64,000 bases of DNA from CAWAVN01 sp963825075 (GCA_963825075.1 CAWGRX010000022.1:186001-250000); one strand, 5' to 3'; counted from the first letter of the stretch, positions 37,815 to 48,554 are shown. Notes: generated from the letters alone by a model not told the origin. A program made the numbers and translations.

Positions 37815-39254
37815 ATGATGCGATCTGGTCGGCAGTGGTCCTTTATGACGGCAGTCGCGATGGCGTGTTTGATCCTTCACCCCGCGCAGGGAGCGGATTG
37901 GCCGCGGTTTCGCGGACCGAACGGGTCCGGAATCAGCACCGAGAAAAAATCCCTGCCCACGGAGTGGAGCGATACCAAAAATCGGAAATGGAAGGCCGAA
38001 CTGCCGGGACCGGGCAATTCCAGCCCGATTGTCGTCGGCGACCGGGTGTTCGTGACCTGCTGGACGGGTTATCACGACGGCAGCCAGGACGGTTCGCTCG
38101 AACAGCTCAAACGCCATCTGGTTTGCATCGACCGCAAAACTGGGAAAACCTTGTGGGATGAGTCCGTCGATGCGGTGCTTCCCGAAGACGACTTTCGCGG
38201 CATGTTCGCCGAGAACGGCTACGCCACGCATACCCCGGTCTCCGATGGGGAACGGGTTTATGCGTTCTTCGGCAAATCGGGTGTGCACGTTTACGACATG
38301 GAGGGCAAGCATTTGTGGAAGGCCGACGTGGGCAGCGACCTGGACCGCCGGGGTTGGGGTTCGGCTTCCAGTCCGATCTTGTACAAGAATCTGCTGATTG
38401 TGACCGCCGCGGTAGAAAATCACGCGATTGTGGCTCTGGACAAAAAAACCGGCAAACAGGTTTGGAAGCAGGAGGCCGACGGCTTCGGCAGCACTTGGGG
38501 CACGCCGATTCTTGTGGACGCGGGCGATCGCACGGAATTGGTGATTAGCGTACCTTATGAAATCTGGTCGCTAAACCCAGACACCGGCAAACTGCTTTGG
38601 TACTGCGAATCGATCAACACGAACTCCATGTGCTCCAGCCTCACCGCCCATGACGGCGTGGTTTACGGGATCGAATCGGGACCGGGCGGCGGCGGCACGT
38701 CGGGTGTGGCTGTCAAAGTCGGCGGAACAGGCGACGTCACGGGCACCAATAAGGTCTGGTCCAACCGCAGCAACTCGCGGGTTTCCACGCCGGTCGTCCA
38801 CGACGGCCTGCTCTATTACATGAATTCCGGCGTGGCAAATGCCGTGGACATTAAGGACGGACGGTCCGTCTATCAAGGCCGGCTGAAAGGTAGTTCGCGG
38901 CCGGATGATAAACGGGACGATAATCGCGGGGGCCGATTTGGCGGGGGCCGCTTTGGCGGCGGACGCTTCGGCGGCGGATTTGGAGGGGGCGGACAGGATT
39001 ATTCCTCGCTGATTATCGCCGACGGCAAACTGTATTACGCCCGCCGAGGCGGGGACGTGTTTGTGTTAAAGCTCGGTCCCAAATTTGAACAAATCGCCGT
39101 CAATCGCTTGGAATCCGCCGAGGGCGATTTCAATGCGACTCCCGCCGTCGCGGATGGCGAACTCTTCCTCCGCTCCAGCCGCACGCTGTTTTGCATCGCC
39201 AATGACGACGCGAAAAAAGCCCCGCGGAGCATCCAAGTCAAGTCGTCAAACTAA
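37815..39254 (+). CDS. Secreted PQQ-like beta-propeller protein
   Basis: 479 residues from the ATG at 37815, with GGAGA upstream. The signal peptide ends near residue 26 (LHPAQGADWPRFRG). The rest is an eight-bladed PQQ-like propeller: repeated segments such as LVCIDRKTGKTLWDESV, AIVALDKKTGKQVWKQEA, WSLNPDTGKLLWYCES and LYYMNSGVANAVDIKDG. The canonical WPxFRGPxGxG at the mature N-terminus is the usual planctomycete form. Near residues 370-395 an insertion of Arg/Phe/Gly repeats (GGRFGGGRFGGG) interrupts one blade and is unusual. No PQQ-binding catalytic residues can be assigned, so a structural or binding role is more likely than dehydrogenase activity. Confidence 0.85.
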   Translation: MMRSGRQWSFMTAVAMACLILHPAQGADWPRFRGPNGSGISTEKKSLPTEWSDTKNRKWKAELPGPGNSSPIVVGDRVFVTCWTGYHDGSQDGSLEQLKRHLVCIDRKTGKTLWDESVDAVLPEDDFRGMFAENGYATHTPVSDGERVYAFFGKSGVHVYDMEGKHLWKADVGSDLDRRGWGSASSPILYKNLLIVTAAVENHAIVALDKKTGKQVWKQEADGFGSTWGTPILVDAGDRTELVISVPYEIWSLNPDTGKLLWYCESINTNSMCSSLTAHDGVVYGIESGPGGGGTSGVAVKVGGTGDVTGTNKVWSNRSNSRVSTPVVHDGLLYYMNSGVANAVDIKDGRSVYQGRLKGSSRPDDKRDDNRGGRFGGGRFGGGRFGGGFGGGGQDYSSLIIADGKLYYARRGGDVFVLKLGPKFEQIAVNRLESAEGDFNATPAVADGELFLRSSRTLFCIANDDAKKAPRSIQVKSSN

Positions 39255-39273
39255 GATTCATTCGAGCATGACT

Positions 39274-39341
39274 GAGCGGCACGGCGCTAGCCGCCGGTCG
39301 ATCGCAATGAAAATACCGGCAGCTAGCGCCGTGCCGCTCAA
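39274..39341. repeat. REP-like palindrome, type B
   Basis: TGAGCGGCACGGCGCTAGCC and following GCCGGT (39274-39299) pairs with 39316-39341, one mismatch in 26. It lies between convergent genes and overlaps the stop of the minus-strand gene by 4 bases, so it is well placed as a two-way terminator. Confidence 0.88.
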
Positions 39342-40415
39342 GATGAGGATGGTTCCCTATCCCTTGGCTCGGCGGGCGGCGGTTCTTCGTTTCCTTGGCT
39401 CGCCGGTTCCGGCTTGGCTTTGGTTCCTTGAACCTTCACGGTGTAATGGCCGGGGAACAGTGTGCTGCCGTCGGCTAACGTTCGGCCGCGCAGCACGAAG
39501 GTTGTTGTCTTTTTCGGCAAAAGGAAATACAAATCCCCGCTGCCGTCTTGATGGACGCAGCGAAAACCCCGCGGCCCCACCTTGGCTTCGACGCAAAACC
39601 CCAGTGGCCCGCCCAGCGCATTAAACCCCAGCGAACCGCGGTAGTCCTCCGTCTTAAACGGGGCGTTCGCCTTGTGAAACGTCTCCCAGTCCCCAAAAAA
39701 CTTTTTGAGTGCCGGGCGAAACTCGGCCTGCTGCCGTTTGAGGATTTCCGCCTTGTGCCGATTGAAGAACTCGCGGATCGCGGAGTTGGTTCCGGTGTTG
39801 ACGCGAAACACCTCCGTGACGGTGGTCTTTTTGATCGCCACCTTCAAACCACCGGGTTCGGGATGGAACTGCATCTCAAACCAGTCGGGGATGCGGATGC
39901 CCTGGGGCGGATCGTTTTGCATTTCTTTGAGGTCTGAGCTAACGACCCCAGCCGGCCGATCGACGGTGGTTTTGTCAATGACGGCGGGCGGAATCGTGAA
40001 CTCCTCCAGTTTGACGCCCGCAAGTTGGCCTTCCAGCTTCGGGCCTGGCTGCCACATAGCGAATACCACCACTGCCACAACCACGCCGAACAAAGCCATA
40101 GGAATCAGCGGATTCATCCCCTTGCGTTTGGCCCGCCGCCGCACCTGCTGAGAGATCACCGGAGTCTCCGGCGAAGCGGCCGGGTCGATGGGAATCGCCG
40201 AAAAGTCGGGGACTTCCGATGGATCGGATTCCGTGATCGGTTGCGAGGACGAACGTTCCTTCGCCACCGGCATCGGGGCTTTCGCGGGTGGCGGGGCGAC
40301 CTGGGGCACGATCAACTTCGTCCCGCATTTGGGACAAGAATCCCTGCTTCCCCGCCGCGGAATCCGGCACCCGAATCGTCGCGGTGCAGTAAGGACAATT
40401 AAACTGGATCGCCAT
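39338..40415 (-). CDS. Zinc-ribbon membrane protein, frameshifted
   Basis: About 359 codons from the ATG at 40415. It begins MAIQFNCPYCTATIRVPDSAAGKQG and continues, after one inserted base near 40350, as SCPKCGTKLIVP; the two CxxC pairs form a zinc ribbon of the kind found at the start of many planctomycete membrane proteins. A Pro/Ala/Ser linker, a membrane segment (NPLIPMALFGVVVAVVVFAMW) and an external domain of about 230 residues follow. The external part is mixed alpha/beta without a motif I know; it ends in a Glu/Pro-rich tail. Function unknown. pgk lies upstream on the same strand, 46 bases away. Confidence 0.7.
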
Positions 40416-40460
40416 GAGCAAACTGTGAAAACTTCGGTTGGCACACAACCTGATGGAACA

Positions 40461-41679
40461 CTACTTATCGTCCAGCACATTCACGGCGGCGAACTCTTTG
40501 CCTTCGAGCATCGCCAGGCTCGCGCCGCCGCCGGTGCTGACATGGGTGACTTTGTCGGCGAAGCCCAATTGCTCGATGGCGGCCGCGCTGTCCCCGCCGC
40601 CGATAATGCTCGAGCGCTTCGCTCTCGGCAATCGCTTGGGCGACGGCTTTGGTGCCTTCATCGAACGGGGGCATCTCGAACACGCCCATCGGTCCGTTCC
40701 AGACGATCGTCTTGGCGTTCTTGACTTCCTGGGCATAGATCTTCGCCGTTTCCGGGCCGATGTCCAAGCCTTCAAAATCGTCCGGAATCTCGCCGGCGGG
40801 GACGACCATTTTGTTGCAGTCGGATTTGAAATCGTCGCCGCAATGCGTATCCACCGGCAGCATGAGTTTATCGCCGCCGTTCGTAATAAGTTTCTTCGCC
40901 AGTTCGGTTTGATCTTTTTCGACAAGACTCTTCCCGACTTTCCCGCCCTGGGCGAGCGAGAAGGTATAAGCCATCGCCCCGCCGATCAGCACCTTGTCGC
41001 ATTTGTCCAAGAGGTTCTCGATCGCCTTGATTTTGTCCGAAACCTTCGCCCCGCCCAAAATCGCCACGAACGGCCGCTTCGGATTGCGGATGGCTTCGGA
41101 GAGATATTCGATCTCCTTGGACACCAAAAAGCCCACGACTTTCGGTTTCCCGTCCATCGCCTGGGGGACGGCGAGCATGGAGGCATCGGTGCGATGGCAG
41201 GTGCCGAAGGCATCATTGCAATACACATCGGCGAGGTCGGCAAGTTGCTTCGCGAAGGCTGTTTTGGCGGCTTTTTGATCGGCGGTCGCTTCTTTGTCCT
41301 TGATTTCTTCCTCGGCGTTGAACCGCAGGTTTTCCAGCACCAGCACGTCGCCTGCTTTGAGGACCGCGGCTTTTTGTTGGGCATCACTGCCCACGGTATC
41401 GCTGGCAAATGCCACGTCCTTTCCCAGAAGTTCCGCGAGCCGGTCGGCGGCGGGTTTGAGGCTCATCTCCGCCACGGGTTTGCCTTTGGGCCGACCCAAG
41501 TGGCTCATCAAAACCAACTTGCCGCCTCGTTCCAGGACGGATTGAATCGAAGGCAACGCCATGCGAATCCGGCGGTCATCGGTGATCTGCTGCTTGTCAT
41601 CCAGTGGAACGTTGAAGTCCACCCGCATCAACACGGTCTTGCCGGCCACATCCACGTCGGCAATGGTTTTCTTCGCCAT
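40461..41679 (-). CDS. pgk: Phosphoglycerate kinase, frameshifted
   Basis: Transfers phosphate between 1,3-bisphosphoglycerate and ADP in glycolysis. About 405 codons from the ATG at 41679 (MAKKTIADVDVAGKTVLMRV), the standard length. N-domain: RVDFNVPLDD, LMSHLGRPKG, LENLRFNAEEE. Hinge and C-domain: FVAILGGAKVSDKI, LIGGAMAYTF, VWNGPMGVFE. One extra base near 40610 breaks the frame just before the nucleotide loop; the continuation SIIGGGDSAAAIEQLG ... HVSTGGGASLAMLEGKE is intact in the next frame to TAG at 40461. Since this enzyme is normally essential, an assembly error is the likeliest cause. Confidence 0.95.
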
Positions 41680-42017
41680 GATGTCTATCGTCCTTCGGAA
41701 AATCCCAGGGAAAATAAGCGGTGTTGAAAAAAAGGAGGAAATCCAAAGGGGATCCCCCACAGCGTAGGTATAGAAGTATGATAACGAACTTGTCAACGCC
41801 TTGGGGAGACCGGTGATTTCTAAGAAAAAACCGCTTACTTCGTGCGCGGCTCATTTGAAAGAGCCTCGCACGCAGTAAGCGGGCATTGCGGACAAAACAC
41901 CTATGCGATCAACCGGGTCGCGCGAGCATCCGGCTATCGGAGGAACCGGGGCGGACCACCCTGCGGGCGGTGCCCCCCTGCGGCTAATATACGCGACAGT
42001 TATTCTTCCAACGATCC
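41680..42017. other. Repeat-bearing gap between pgk and an oxidoreductase
   Basis: No gene. It contains an imperfect 22-bp palindrome at 41831-41882 and a degenerate type A REP-like unit at 41942-41990 (AACCGGGGCGG ... CCCCCCTGCGGCTAAT). The pgk promoter should lie at its left end. Confidence 0.6.
41831..41882. repeat. Imperfect 22-bp inverted repeat
   Basis: CCGCTTACTTCGTGCGCGGC followed by TC pairs with GAGCCTCGCACGCAGTAAGCGG (20 of 22 bases) across an 8-base loop ATTTGAAA. It could be a terminator for the gene ending at 42018 on the minus strand. Confidence 0.7.
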
Positions 42018-43499
42018 TTACGCGGTCGCGGGATCTTGGCCGTTGACCCAGGGGCCGGCGAGTTTCATGTAGTCCGGTTCTTCGAGCAGGCTGCCGCGGT
42101 CGCCGGCTTTCCAACCGGCGATGTGGTTGGGCTTTTCGCGGCGTTTGGATTTTTCTTCCCATTTCTTGGCCCAATCACTGCCGCCTTCGTGGACAGTCAA
42201 GGTATCCGTGTCGAAGTGGAACACCTTGCCTTCCCGGTAGCTTTGAGCGCCCAGGATCACCGTCGAGACGCGGCCGCTCCCAGGTCGGTGGGGTTGTTGC
42301 ACATCTTGGGATCGTTCGCCTGCATCGCTTCGATCCAGTTCTTGAAGTGGGCATAGGTTGTGTTGGGCACGTTGCCGGCCTGGATCACCTCTTCTTTGAG
42401 CTTGCTGTCGCGGGTGACCTGCGGGCGTTCGGGGATGAACTGGAAGTCCTCGAACTGCTCGCCGTTGCCGAACACAAACGAACCGAAATGCCCGCGGATC
42501 AATTGGCGGATGGGCGTGTTCTGGCAAGCCATCGTCGCGGTGACCATGCCTTGCACGCCTTCGTTGAAGTCGGCCACGACGGTTGCCACGTCAGGCACGT
42601 CCCGGCCGTCGTATTCCAAAAAGATTCCGCCGCCGCCGACCACGCGGCCGGGAAAGCGGAGGCCCGTGGCTTTGAGCATCGACGTCGTGCGGTGCACGAA
42701 CAGGTCGGTAAACATGCCCGAGCCGAACGGCCAGAACCTGCCGCCATTGGGCATAGACGGCCCGGTCGAACGGGATCGCCTCGGCCAGCCCTTCTTCGAC
42801 GCCGAGCCATTTCTTCCAGTTGATCGTGCGGGGCGTCATGTTTTCGGTGAGCTTATAATACCGCCACTGGCCCATCGCGGAGTTGCGGAAGAACTCGGTC
42901 TGATACATCAGCACCTTGCCCAACTTCCCGGCTTGCAGCAGTTGGTTGACCGTCTTCCACACCGGCAGGCTGGTGGACTGCACGCCGACCTGCATCACCC
43001 GGCCGGTCTTCTGCCAGGTCTTCATCACGCGGATCGCCTCATCGACGGTTTTTGTCATCGGCTTTTCGCAGTACACGTTCATCCCGGCATTCAATGCTTC
43101 GATGGTCTGGATCGCGTGCCAATGGTCGGGCGTGGCGATGCAGACCGCATCCAGTTTTTCGCGGGCAAACATCTCTCGGAAGTCTTCGTATTGGTTGGGC
43201 GATTTGCCGGTGGTCTTTTTGATGTGATTGGCAGCCCGCTCGCGGTGCTCGCTATACACGTCACACACCGCGGCGAGTTCGATGGGTTGGCCTTCGTTTT
43301 CCAGCTTGCACAAAGTCTTCACGTGCGCCCCGAAGCCGCGGCCGCCCGGACCGACAAACCCGATGCGGATTTTCCCATTGCTGTCGACTTTGGAAGATTC
43401 CTCCTCCGCCATCGTCATGCCCGCCAATGCCGCCGCCGAGACCGCACCGGCACTGCCTGTTTTGAGAAAGCTTCGTCGTGAGACATCGTGCTGATTCAT
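42018..43499 (-). CDS. Gfo/Idh/MocA oxidoreductase with Tat signal, frameshifted
   Basis: A secreted NAD(P)-dependent oxidoreductase of the Gfo/Idh/MocA family, about 494 codons. The Tat signal is VSRRSFLKTGSAGAVSAAAL at residues 6-25. The Rossmann core is seen as IRIGFVGPGGRGFGAHV, IATPDHWHAIQTIEAL, and the catalytic YCEKPMTKTVDEA with Lys-Pro. The C-terminal beta sheet domain follows in two more frames: one break near 42740 (after DRAVYAQWR, continuing FWPFGSGMFTDLFVH) and one near 42275 (continuing VSTVILGAQSYREG). The two shifts compensate in length. The usual substrates are sugars; which is unknown. The divergent DapA-like gene suggests a sugar-acid pathway. Confidence 0.9.
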
Positions 43500-43678
43500 G
43501 ATCGCTCCGCTGTGAAAGGGAAAAGTGTGAGTGATTTGAGGGATTCGCCACCGGCCCGTTGGGAAATCTGGGGCGTTTGCAGTATAAACAATGCTTATCC
43601 GGCAGCAAAACCCTGCGGGGTTCCGACTTTCAAGACTTGTTCCGCCGCGGTGTGTCTTCAATCAATGGAATTTCCACC

Positions 43679-44641
43679 ATGACCGATTCGGTTGCCAGTC
43701 CGCTCACGATGATTCGTCCCCGGAGGAAGATTACGGGGTTTTCCGCGATTTTGCTGCCTTTCTTGGAGAACGGCGACGTGGATTGGCCGAGCTTTCGCGC
43801 GCACGTCGAGCGGACCGCAAAGGCCGGGCTGACGCCGGCGGTGAATATGGACACCGGCTACGTCCATTTGCTCGATGAGGACACCCGCCGGCAGGTGCTC
43901 GAAGCGACGCGGGAAACGCTCGGTGGCGGGGCGTTTGCGGCGGGGGCCTTTGTGAAAGACCGCTCCGGCGACCCTTTCCAGGCCGATGCCTACAAGCGGC
44001 AGATGGACCAGATTCAGGAGTTCGGCGGAACGCCGGTGATCTTCCAATCCTTCGGCCTGATCGAACAAGCCGGGCCGGAGATCGTCGCCGCTTATCGGGA
44101 ATTGGCGAAGGCCTGCGAGCGGTTTATCGGGTTTGAACTCACCCCGGAGTTGGCTCCGTTCGGCAAGGTGTATGATCTGGAAACTTATGCGGGGCTTTTG
44201 GAGATTCCCCAGTGCATCGGGGCGAAGCATTCTTCATTCCATCGCGAGCCCGAATGGCAGCGGCTTCGGCTCCGCGACCACAAGCGGCCGGATTTCATTG
44301 TGTTCACGGGCAACGACTTTGCCATCGATATGGTGATCTACGGCAGCGATTATCTGTTGGGTTTGAGTACTTTCGCGCCCGACCTGTTCGCCCGCCGGGA
44401 TGCCTATTGGGAAGCCGGCGACCCGGCGTTTTTTGAACTCAACGACCTCTTACAATACCTGGGCTTCTTCGCGTTTCGCTCGCCGGGTCCGGGTTACAAA
44501 CACACGGCGGCCCAGTTTTTGAAGCTCCGCGGCTGGCTCTCCACCAACCGCACCCATCCCGAAAGCCCAAAACGGCCGGAGACGGACATTCCCATCCTCG
44601 AAGAACTCGCTGCGCGGCTGGGCGTGCTCGGATCCGATTGA
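43679..44641 (+). CDS. Dihydrodipicolinate synthase/N-acetylneuraminate lyase family protein
   Basis: 320 residues from the ATG at 43679. A TIM-barrel aldolase of the DapA/NanA superfamily that uses a Schiff-base lysine. The expected lysine is Lys183 in CIGAKHSSFHREPEW. Other family features are GFSAILLPFLENGDVDW at the start, AVNMDTGYVHLLDEDTRRQV and FTGNDFAIDMVIYGSDYLLG. The canonical GTTGE motif of true DapA is replaced by NMDTGY, and the lysine operon is absent, so a 2-keto-3-deoxy sugar acid aldolase or dehydratase is more likely than dihydrodipicolinate synthase. Divergently transcribed from the secreted oxidoreductase with 180 bases between them. Confidence 0.85.
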   Translation: MTDSVASPLTMIRPRRKITGFSAILLPFLENGDVDWPSFRAHVERTAKAGLTPAVNMDTGYVHLLDEDTRRQVLEATRETLGGGAFAAGAFVKDRSGDPFQADAYKRQMDQIQEFGGTPVIFQSFGLIEQAGPEIVAAYRELAKACERFIGFELTPELAPFGKVYDLETYAGLLEIPQCIGAKHSSFHREPEWQRLRLRDHKRPDFIVFTGNDFAIDMVIYGSDYLLGLSTFAPDLFARRDAYWEAGDPAFFELNDLLQYLGFFAFRSPGPGYKHTAAQFLKLRGWLSTNRTHPESPKRPETDIPILEELAARLGVLGSD

Positions 44642-44761
44642 TAGCCAAGATAGTGGATCGCCGGAGCCTCTGCATTATATCTTCCATCCTCCAACTTCTA
44701 TCTTCCATCCTCACTCACAATCGTAGCGACACCAATTGACACCAGCTAAGATTGACCGCCT

Positions 44762-45424
44762 ATGACCTATCGGCTCGTGCTCTGGGATTTTGACGGCACA
44801 TTGGCCGATACGCTACGGATGGCGGTGGAGATTTACAACCGCATCGCGCCTCGGCACAAGGCATTGCCGATGACCGATCCGGAAGCCCTGCGGGGATTGC
44901 CGATGCGGGAACTCTTGAGGCGGCATAACATTCGCTGCCATCGGGTTCCGTTTCTGATGCGCGAGTTCCTGGCCGAGCAAAACCGCACCATGATCCAAGC
45001 GGCGCTTCACGAAGGCATCCCGGAGACGCTCGCCGCCCTCGCCCAGGCCGGGATTCGCCAGGGGATTGTGTCTTCCAATTCCGAAACCAACATCCGCACG
45101 TGTTTAAGGCACAACGGCGTGGAGGAATCCTTCGAGTTCATCGTCGGCATCGGGCGGTTGTTCGGCAAGAAAAAAACCCTCAAGCAGTCGCTCAAACTGG
45201 CCAAGCTCTCGGCGAACGAAGTGCTCTACGTCGGCGATGAGACACGCGACATCCGGGCCGCCCATCAGGTGCGAATGCCCATCGCCTCGGTGACTTGGGG
45301 CGTCAATTCCGAAGCGTTGCTGCGAGAGTTCGGCCCGGAATATGTCATTACCGAAGCCCAAGATTTACTGGAGATCTTGAACATCACCGACATCGCGCGG
45401 ATTCCGCCAGACCCCCGCCTCTAA
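44762..45424 (+). CDS. HAD family hydrolase, phosphoglycolate phosphatase-like
   Basis: A 220-residue haloacid dehalogenase-type phosphatase. Motif I is LWDFDGTLADTL with nucleophile Asp9 and acid/base Asp11. Motif II is GIVSSNSETN, motif III includes the Lys in KKTLKQSLKL, and motif IV is VLYVGDETRDIRAAHQ. A helical cap lies between motifs I and II (residues 18-90). This layout matches PGP/beta-phosphoglucomutase relatives; substrate unknown. The leader carries a repeated TATCTTCCATCCTC phrase. Just after the gene is a REP-like unit. Confidence 0.92.
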   Translation: MTYRLVLWDFDGTLADTLRMAVEIYNRIAPRHKALPMTDPEALRGLPMRELLRRHNIRCHRVPFLMREFLAEQNRTMIQAALHEGIPETLAALAQAGIRQGIVSSNSETNIRTCLRHNGVEESFEFIVGIGRLFGKKKTLKQSLKLAKLSANEVLYVGDETRDIRAAHQVRMPIASVTWGVNSEALLREFGPEYVITEAQDLLEILNITDIARIPPDPRL

Positions 45425-45437
45425 TGAGTTGTCTCAG

Positions 45438-45478
45438 GGAACCGGGGCTGCCAGTGACACTAGCGCCCTGCGGCTAAT
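45438..45478. repeat. REP-like unit, type A, degenerate
   Basis: GGAACCGGGGCTGCCAGTGA followed by CACTAGCGCCCTGCGGCTAAT, between the convergent HAD and TrmH genes. Confidence 0.6.
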
Positions 45479-45490
45479 GAATGATATGCG

Positions 45491-45991
45491 TTAGCCTCTC
45501 GGAAACTGCCGGCAGTATTCGTAGAGAGCCATTGCCGCTGCGGTGGCGACGTTGTAGCTGTAAGGCCGGCCGAACACCGGGATCTCCACGACATCGTCGA
45601 GAAGCTCCAAAAGATCTTCCGTAAGCCCCAAGCGTTCGTTGCCGATGACGAGGGCCGTTTTTCGTTCGAAGGCATACTCCGGCAGCGAAACGGAGTTGGT
45701 CGTTTGCTCCAGACCGACCAGGCGAAAGCCCGCGTGCCGGAGGTCTTTGAGCACCGGCGGCAGGCTGCGGCGGACGGCGACTTCGATATGGTCGAGAGCA
45801 TCGCGGGCGATGTCCTGGTCGATCTTCGGATTGCCGCAGGCGATCAGTTTGGGGATGCCGCTGCACGCGGCCGTGCGGACGATTCGCGAGAGATTCACAT
45901 TGCTCCGCAAGGGGGCGCACACCAACACCAACTCCCGCGGCCGATCGAGCGCGGCGGGCGGCTTGTGGCGCAGATGTTCAAACTCCGGCAT
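45491..45991 (-). CDS. TrmH/SpoU family RNA methyltransferase
   Basis: A 166-residue SPOUT methyltransferase that should 2'-O-methylate a ribose in tRNA or rRNA. Motif 1 is NVNLSRIVRTAACSG (catalytic Asn/Arg), motif 2 ALVIGNERLGLTEDLLELLD and motif 3 IPVFGRPYSYNVATAAAMALYEY, forming the deep trefoil knot and SAM site. The size matches minimal TrmL/TrmH-like enzymes lacking the N-terminal substrate domain. Its start overlaps the truA stop by 14 bases, so the two RNA-modifying enzymes are co-translated. Target nucleotide unknown. Confidence 0.92.
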   Translation of the reverse strand: MPEFEHLRHKPPAALDRPRELVLVCAPLRSNVNLSRIVRTAACSGIPKLIACGNPKIDQDIARDALDHIEVAVRRSLPPVLKDLRHAGFRLVGLEQTTNSVSLPEYAFERKTALVIGNERLGLTEDLLELLDDVVEIPVFGRPYSYNVATAAAMALYEYCRQFPRG

Positions 45992-46815
45992 TGGTGGGAC
46001 TCTCTGTTAAGGAATCGCCGTATTCAACAGATACCAGATACAAGCCTTGAGCGGGTGCGGTCTCGCCGGCTTGGGCGCGGTCCTGGTTGGCGATGATGTT
46101 CCGCATCTCTTCGGGCGGCCCATTGTCCGCGGCCGACTTTGATCAATGTCCCCACAATCGCCCGCACCATGTTGTACAAAAACCCGTCCGCGGCGATCTC
46201 AAAACACAAAAACGGCCCCGCTTCTTCGCGCTCGAATCGGAATCTGCCCAGCGACCAGGGATTCCACACCGCCCAACCGCCGGCTTGGAAGATTTTGCTC
46301 TCCAAAACGGTCCGCACGCTGGTGGCTTTGTTGGGGAACTGCGATTCGAAGCAGCGAAAATCGTGGGTCCCCAACAGACAATCCGCCGCCGATTGCATCG
46401 CTTGGGCATCGAGCCTGTCATTCCGCGACCAAACATAACGCTCCAAAAACGGCGACCGGACCTGGCTCTGATGGATCACATAGCGGTAGCGTTTGCTCGT
46501 GGCCGAGTAGGTGGCATGAAAATCCGCCGGCACCTCGACCGCTTCCAACACGACGATGTCCGCCGGCAAAAAGTTCTGGAGTCCGCTGCGGATTTTTTCG
46601 CAAGGAATCCGGCAGTCGGTGCGAAAATTGGCGACCTGCCCCAGGGCATGCACGCCCGAGTCCGTCCGTCCCGCCGCCATGATCCGCACGGATTCCCCGG
46701 TGAGCCTGACAATCGCCTCTTCGACCGCCGCCTGCACCGAAGGCCCATTGGGCTGCACCTGCCAACCCACATAACTGCCGCCGTCGTAAGCCAGTGTTAA
46801 GCGAATGTTCCGCAT
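45978..46815 (-). CDS. truA: tRNA pseudouridine(38-40) synthase, frameshifted
   Basis: Forms pseudouridine at positions 38-40 of the tRNA anticodon arm. About 279 codons from the ATG at 46815 (MRNIRLTLAYDGGSYVGWQV). The catalytic loop is AAGRTDSGVHALGQV with Asp52. Other signatures are KRYRYVIHQS, FRCFES and GFLYNMVRAIVGTLIKVGRG. One extra base near 46115 throws the frame after VGRGQW; the correct C-terminus PPEEMRNIIANQDRAQAGET and APAQGLYLVSVEYG is present in the next frame. The span is one base over a multiple of three. Confidence 0.95.
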
Positions 46816-46860
46816 GGAGTTCGTTAGGTTCAGATTCCGTGCCTGAATGACATCAATGAT

Positions 46861-48550
46861 TCACTCATCCGTGACGCAGCCTTCCGAGGCCGTTTTCACG
46901 GTTTTGATGTATTTGTACAACGTGCCGCGGTGGGCTTTGTAGGCGGGCTGTTGCCAGCGGGCGGCGCGGTCGGCGAGGACTTCATCGGTCAGGGCCACGT
47001 CGATGCGGTTCTTCTCGGCGTCGATGGTGATCTGGTCGCCGTCTTGGATGAGGGCGATCGGGCCGCCTTCCTGGGCTTCGGGGGTGATGTGGCCCACGAT
47101 GAAGCCGTGCGAACCGCCGGAGAACCGGCCGTCGGTCATCAGCGCGACATCGCTGCCCAAGCCCGCCCCCATGATCGCCGAGGTCGGGGTGAGCATTTCC
47201 GGCATGCCCGGGCCGCCTTTGGGGCCTTCGTAGCGAATGATGACCACGTCGCCTTTTTGGATCTTCCCGTCTTCCAGACCTTTCAGCATGTCTTCTTCGG
47301 AATCGAACACGCGGGCCGGGCCGGTGAACTTCAGGCCTTCTTTGCCGGTGATCTTGGCGACGGCCCCGTCGGGAGCGACGTTGCCCCGGAGAATCTGCAA
47401 ATGCCCGCTGGCTTTGATGGGTTTGTCGATCGGGCGGATGATCTCCTGGCCTTCCGACAGTCCCGGCAGGTCGGCCACGTTCTCGGCGAGCGTCTTGCCG
47501 GTGACCGTCAGGCAGTCGCCCTTGAGGAGACCCGCTTCCAACAGATACTTGATGACCGCCGGCGTCCCGCCCACGGTTTGCAGATCCTCCATCACGTACT
47601 TGCCGCTGGGCTTGAGGTCCGCGACATAGGGCACGCGGTCGCTGACTTTCTGGAAGTCGTCGATGGTCAGGTTCACATCGACCGCGCGGGACATGGCGAT
47701 CAGATGCAGCACCGCATTCGTGGAGCCGCCCAACGCCATCACCACGACCATCGCGTTCTCAAACGCCTCGCGGGTCATGATGTCCCGGGGCAGAGATTCT
47801 GTTCCAAGAGATTGTAAATCGCCTGGCCCGCGCGGACGCATTCATCGAGCTTGGCCGGGTCTTCGGCGGGGATCGAGGAACTATAGGGCAAGCTCATGCC
47901 CAAGGCTTCGATCGCGGAGGCCATCGTATTGGCGGTGTACATGCCGCCGCAGGCCCCTGCGCCGGGCAGCTTTTTTGGACGATCTCTTTCCGCTGTTCGT
48001 CGCTGATGGTGTGGGAGAGATATTCGCCGTAGGACTGAAACGCGGAAACGATGTCGAGCTTATCGCGGAAGGAATTGCAGCCCGCGCGGATCGTGCCGCC
48101 GTAAACCATGATCGCAGGCCGATTGAGCCGGCCCATCGCGATCAAGCAGCCGGGCATGTTTTTGTCGCAGCCGGGGAGCGCGATCAAAGCATCGTACCAT
48201 TGGGCGCCCATCACGGTTTCGATGGAGTCGGCGATCAGGTCGCGGGACTGGAGCGAATAGGACATGCCTTCGGTGCCCATCGAAATCCCGTCGCTGACGC
48301 CAATGGTGTTAAAGCGCATGCCCACCATACCCGCGGCCTGGACGCCTTCTTGAACCTTCGCGGCTAGGGTATTGAGGTGCATGTTGCAGGTGTTGCCTTC
48401 GTACCACATGCTGGCAATGCCCACCTGCGGCTTGTTCATGTCCTCTTCACTCATGCCGGTGCCATACAGCATGGCCTGGGAAGCCCCTTGGGACCGCGGC
48501 TGCGTCACACGGGAACTATAACGATTGAGTTTGGTTGCGGTTTCTGGCAT
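46861..48550 (-). CDS. ilvD: Dihydroxy-acid dehydratase, frameshifted twice
   Basis: Dehydrates dihydroxyisovalerate and its homologue in branched-chain amino acid synthesis, using a [2Fe-2S] or [4Fe-4S] cluster. About 563 codons, the usual size. The first part (from the ATG at 48550) has SMWYEGNTCNMHL, GVSDGISMGTEGM and PGCDKNMPGCLIAM; cluster cysteines lie in these and in the third block. That third block, CPGAGACGGMYTANTMASA, is regained only by restoring one C near 47971. A second break near 47805 leads into DIMTREAFENAMVVVMALGG and the C-terminal swivel domain (DGRFSGGSHGF). AAAGGA lies 12 bases before the start. Likely assembly errors in a real gene. Confidence 0.94.
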
Positions 48551-48554
48551 GTTT

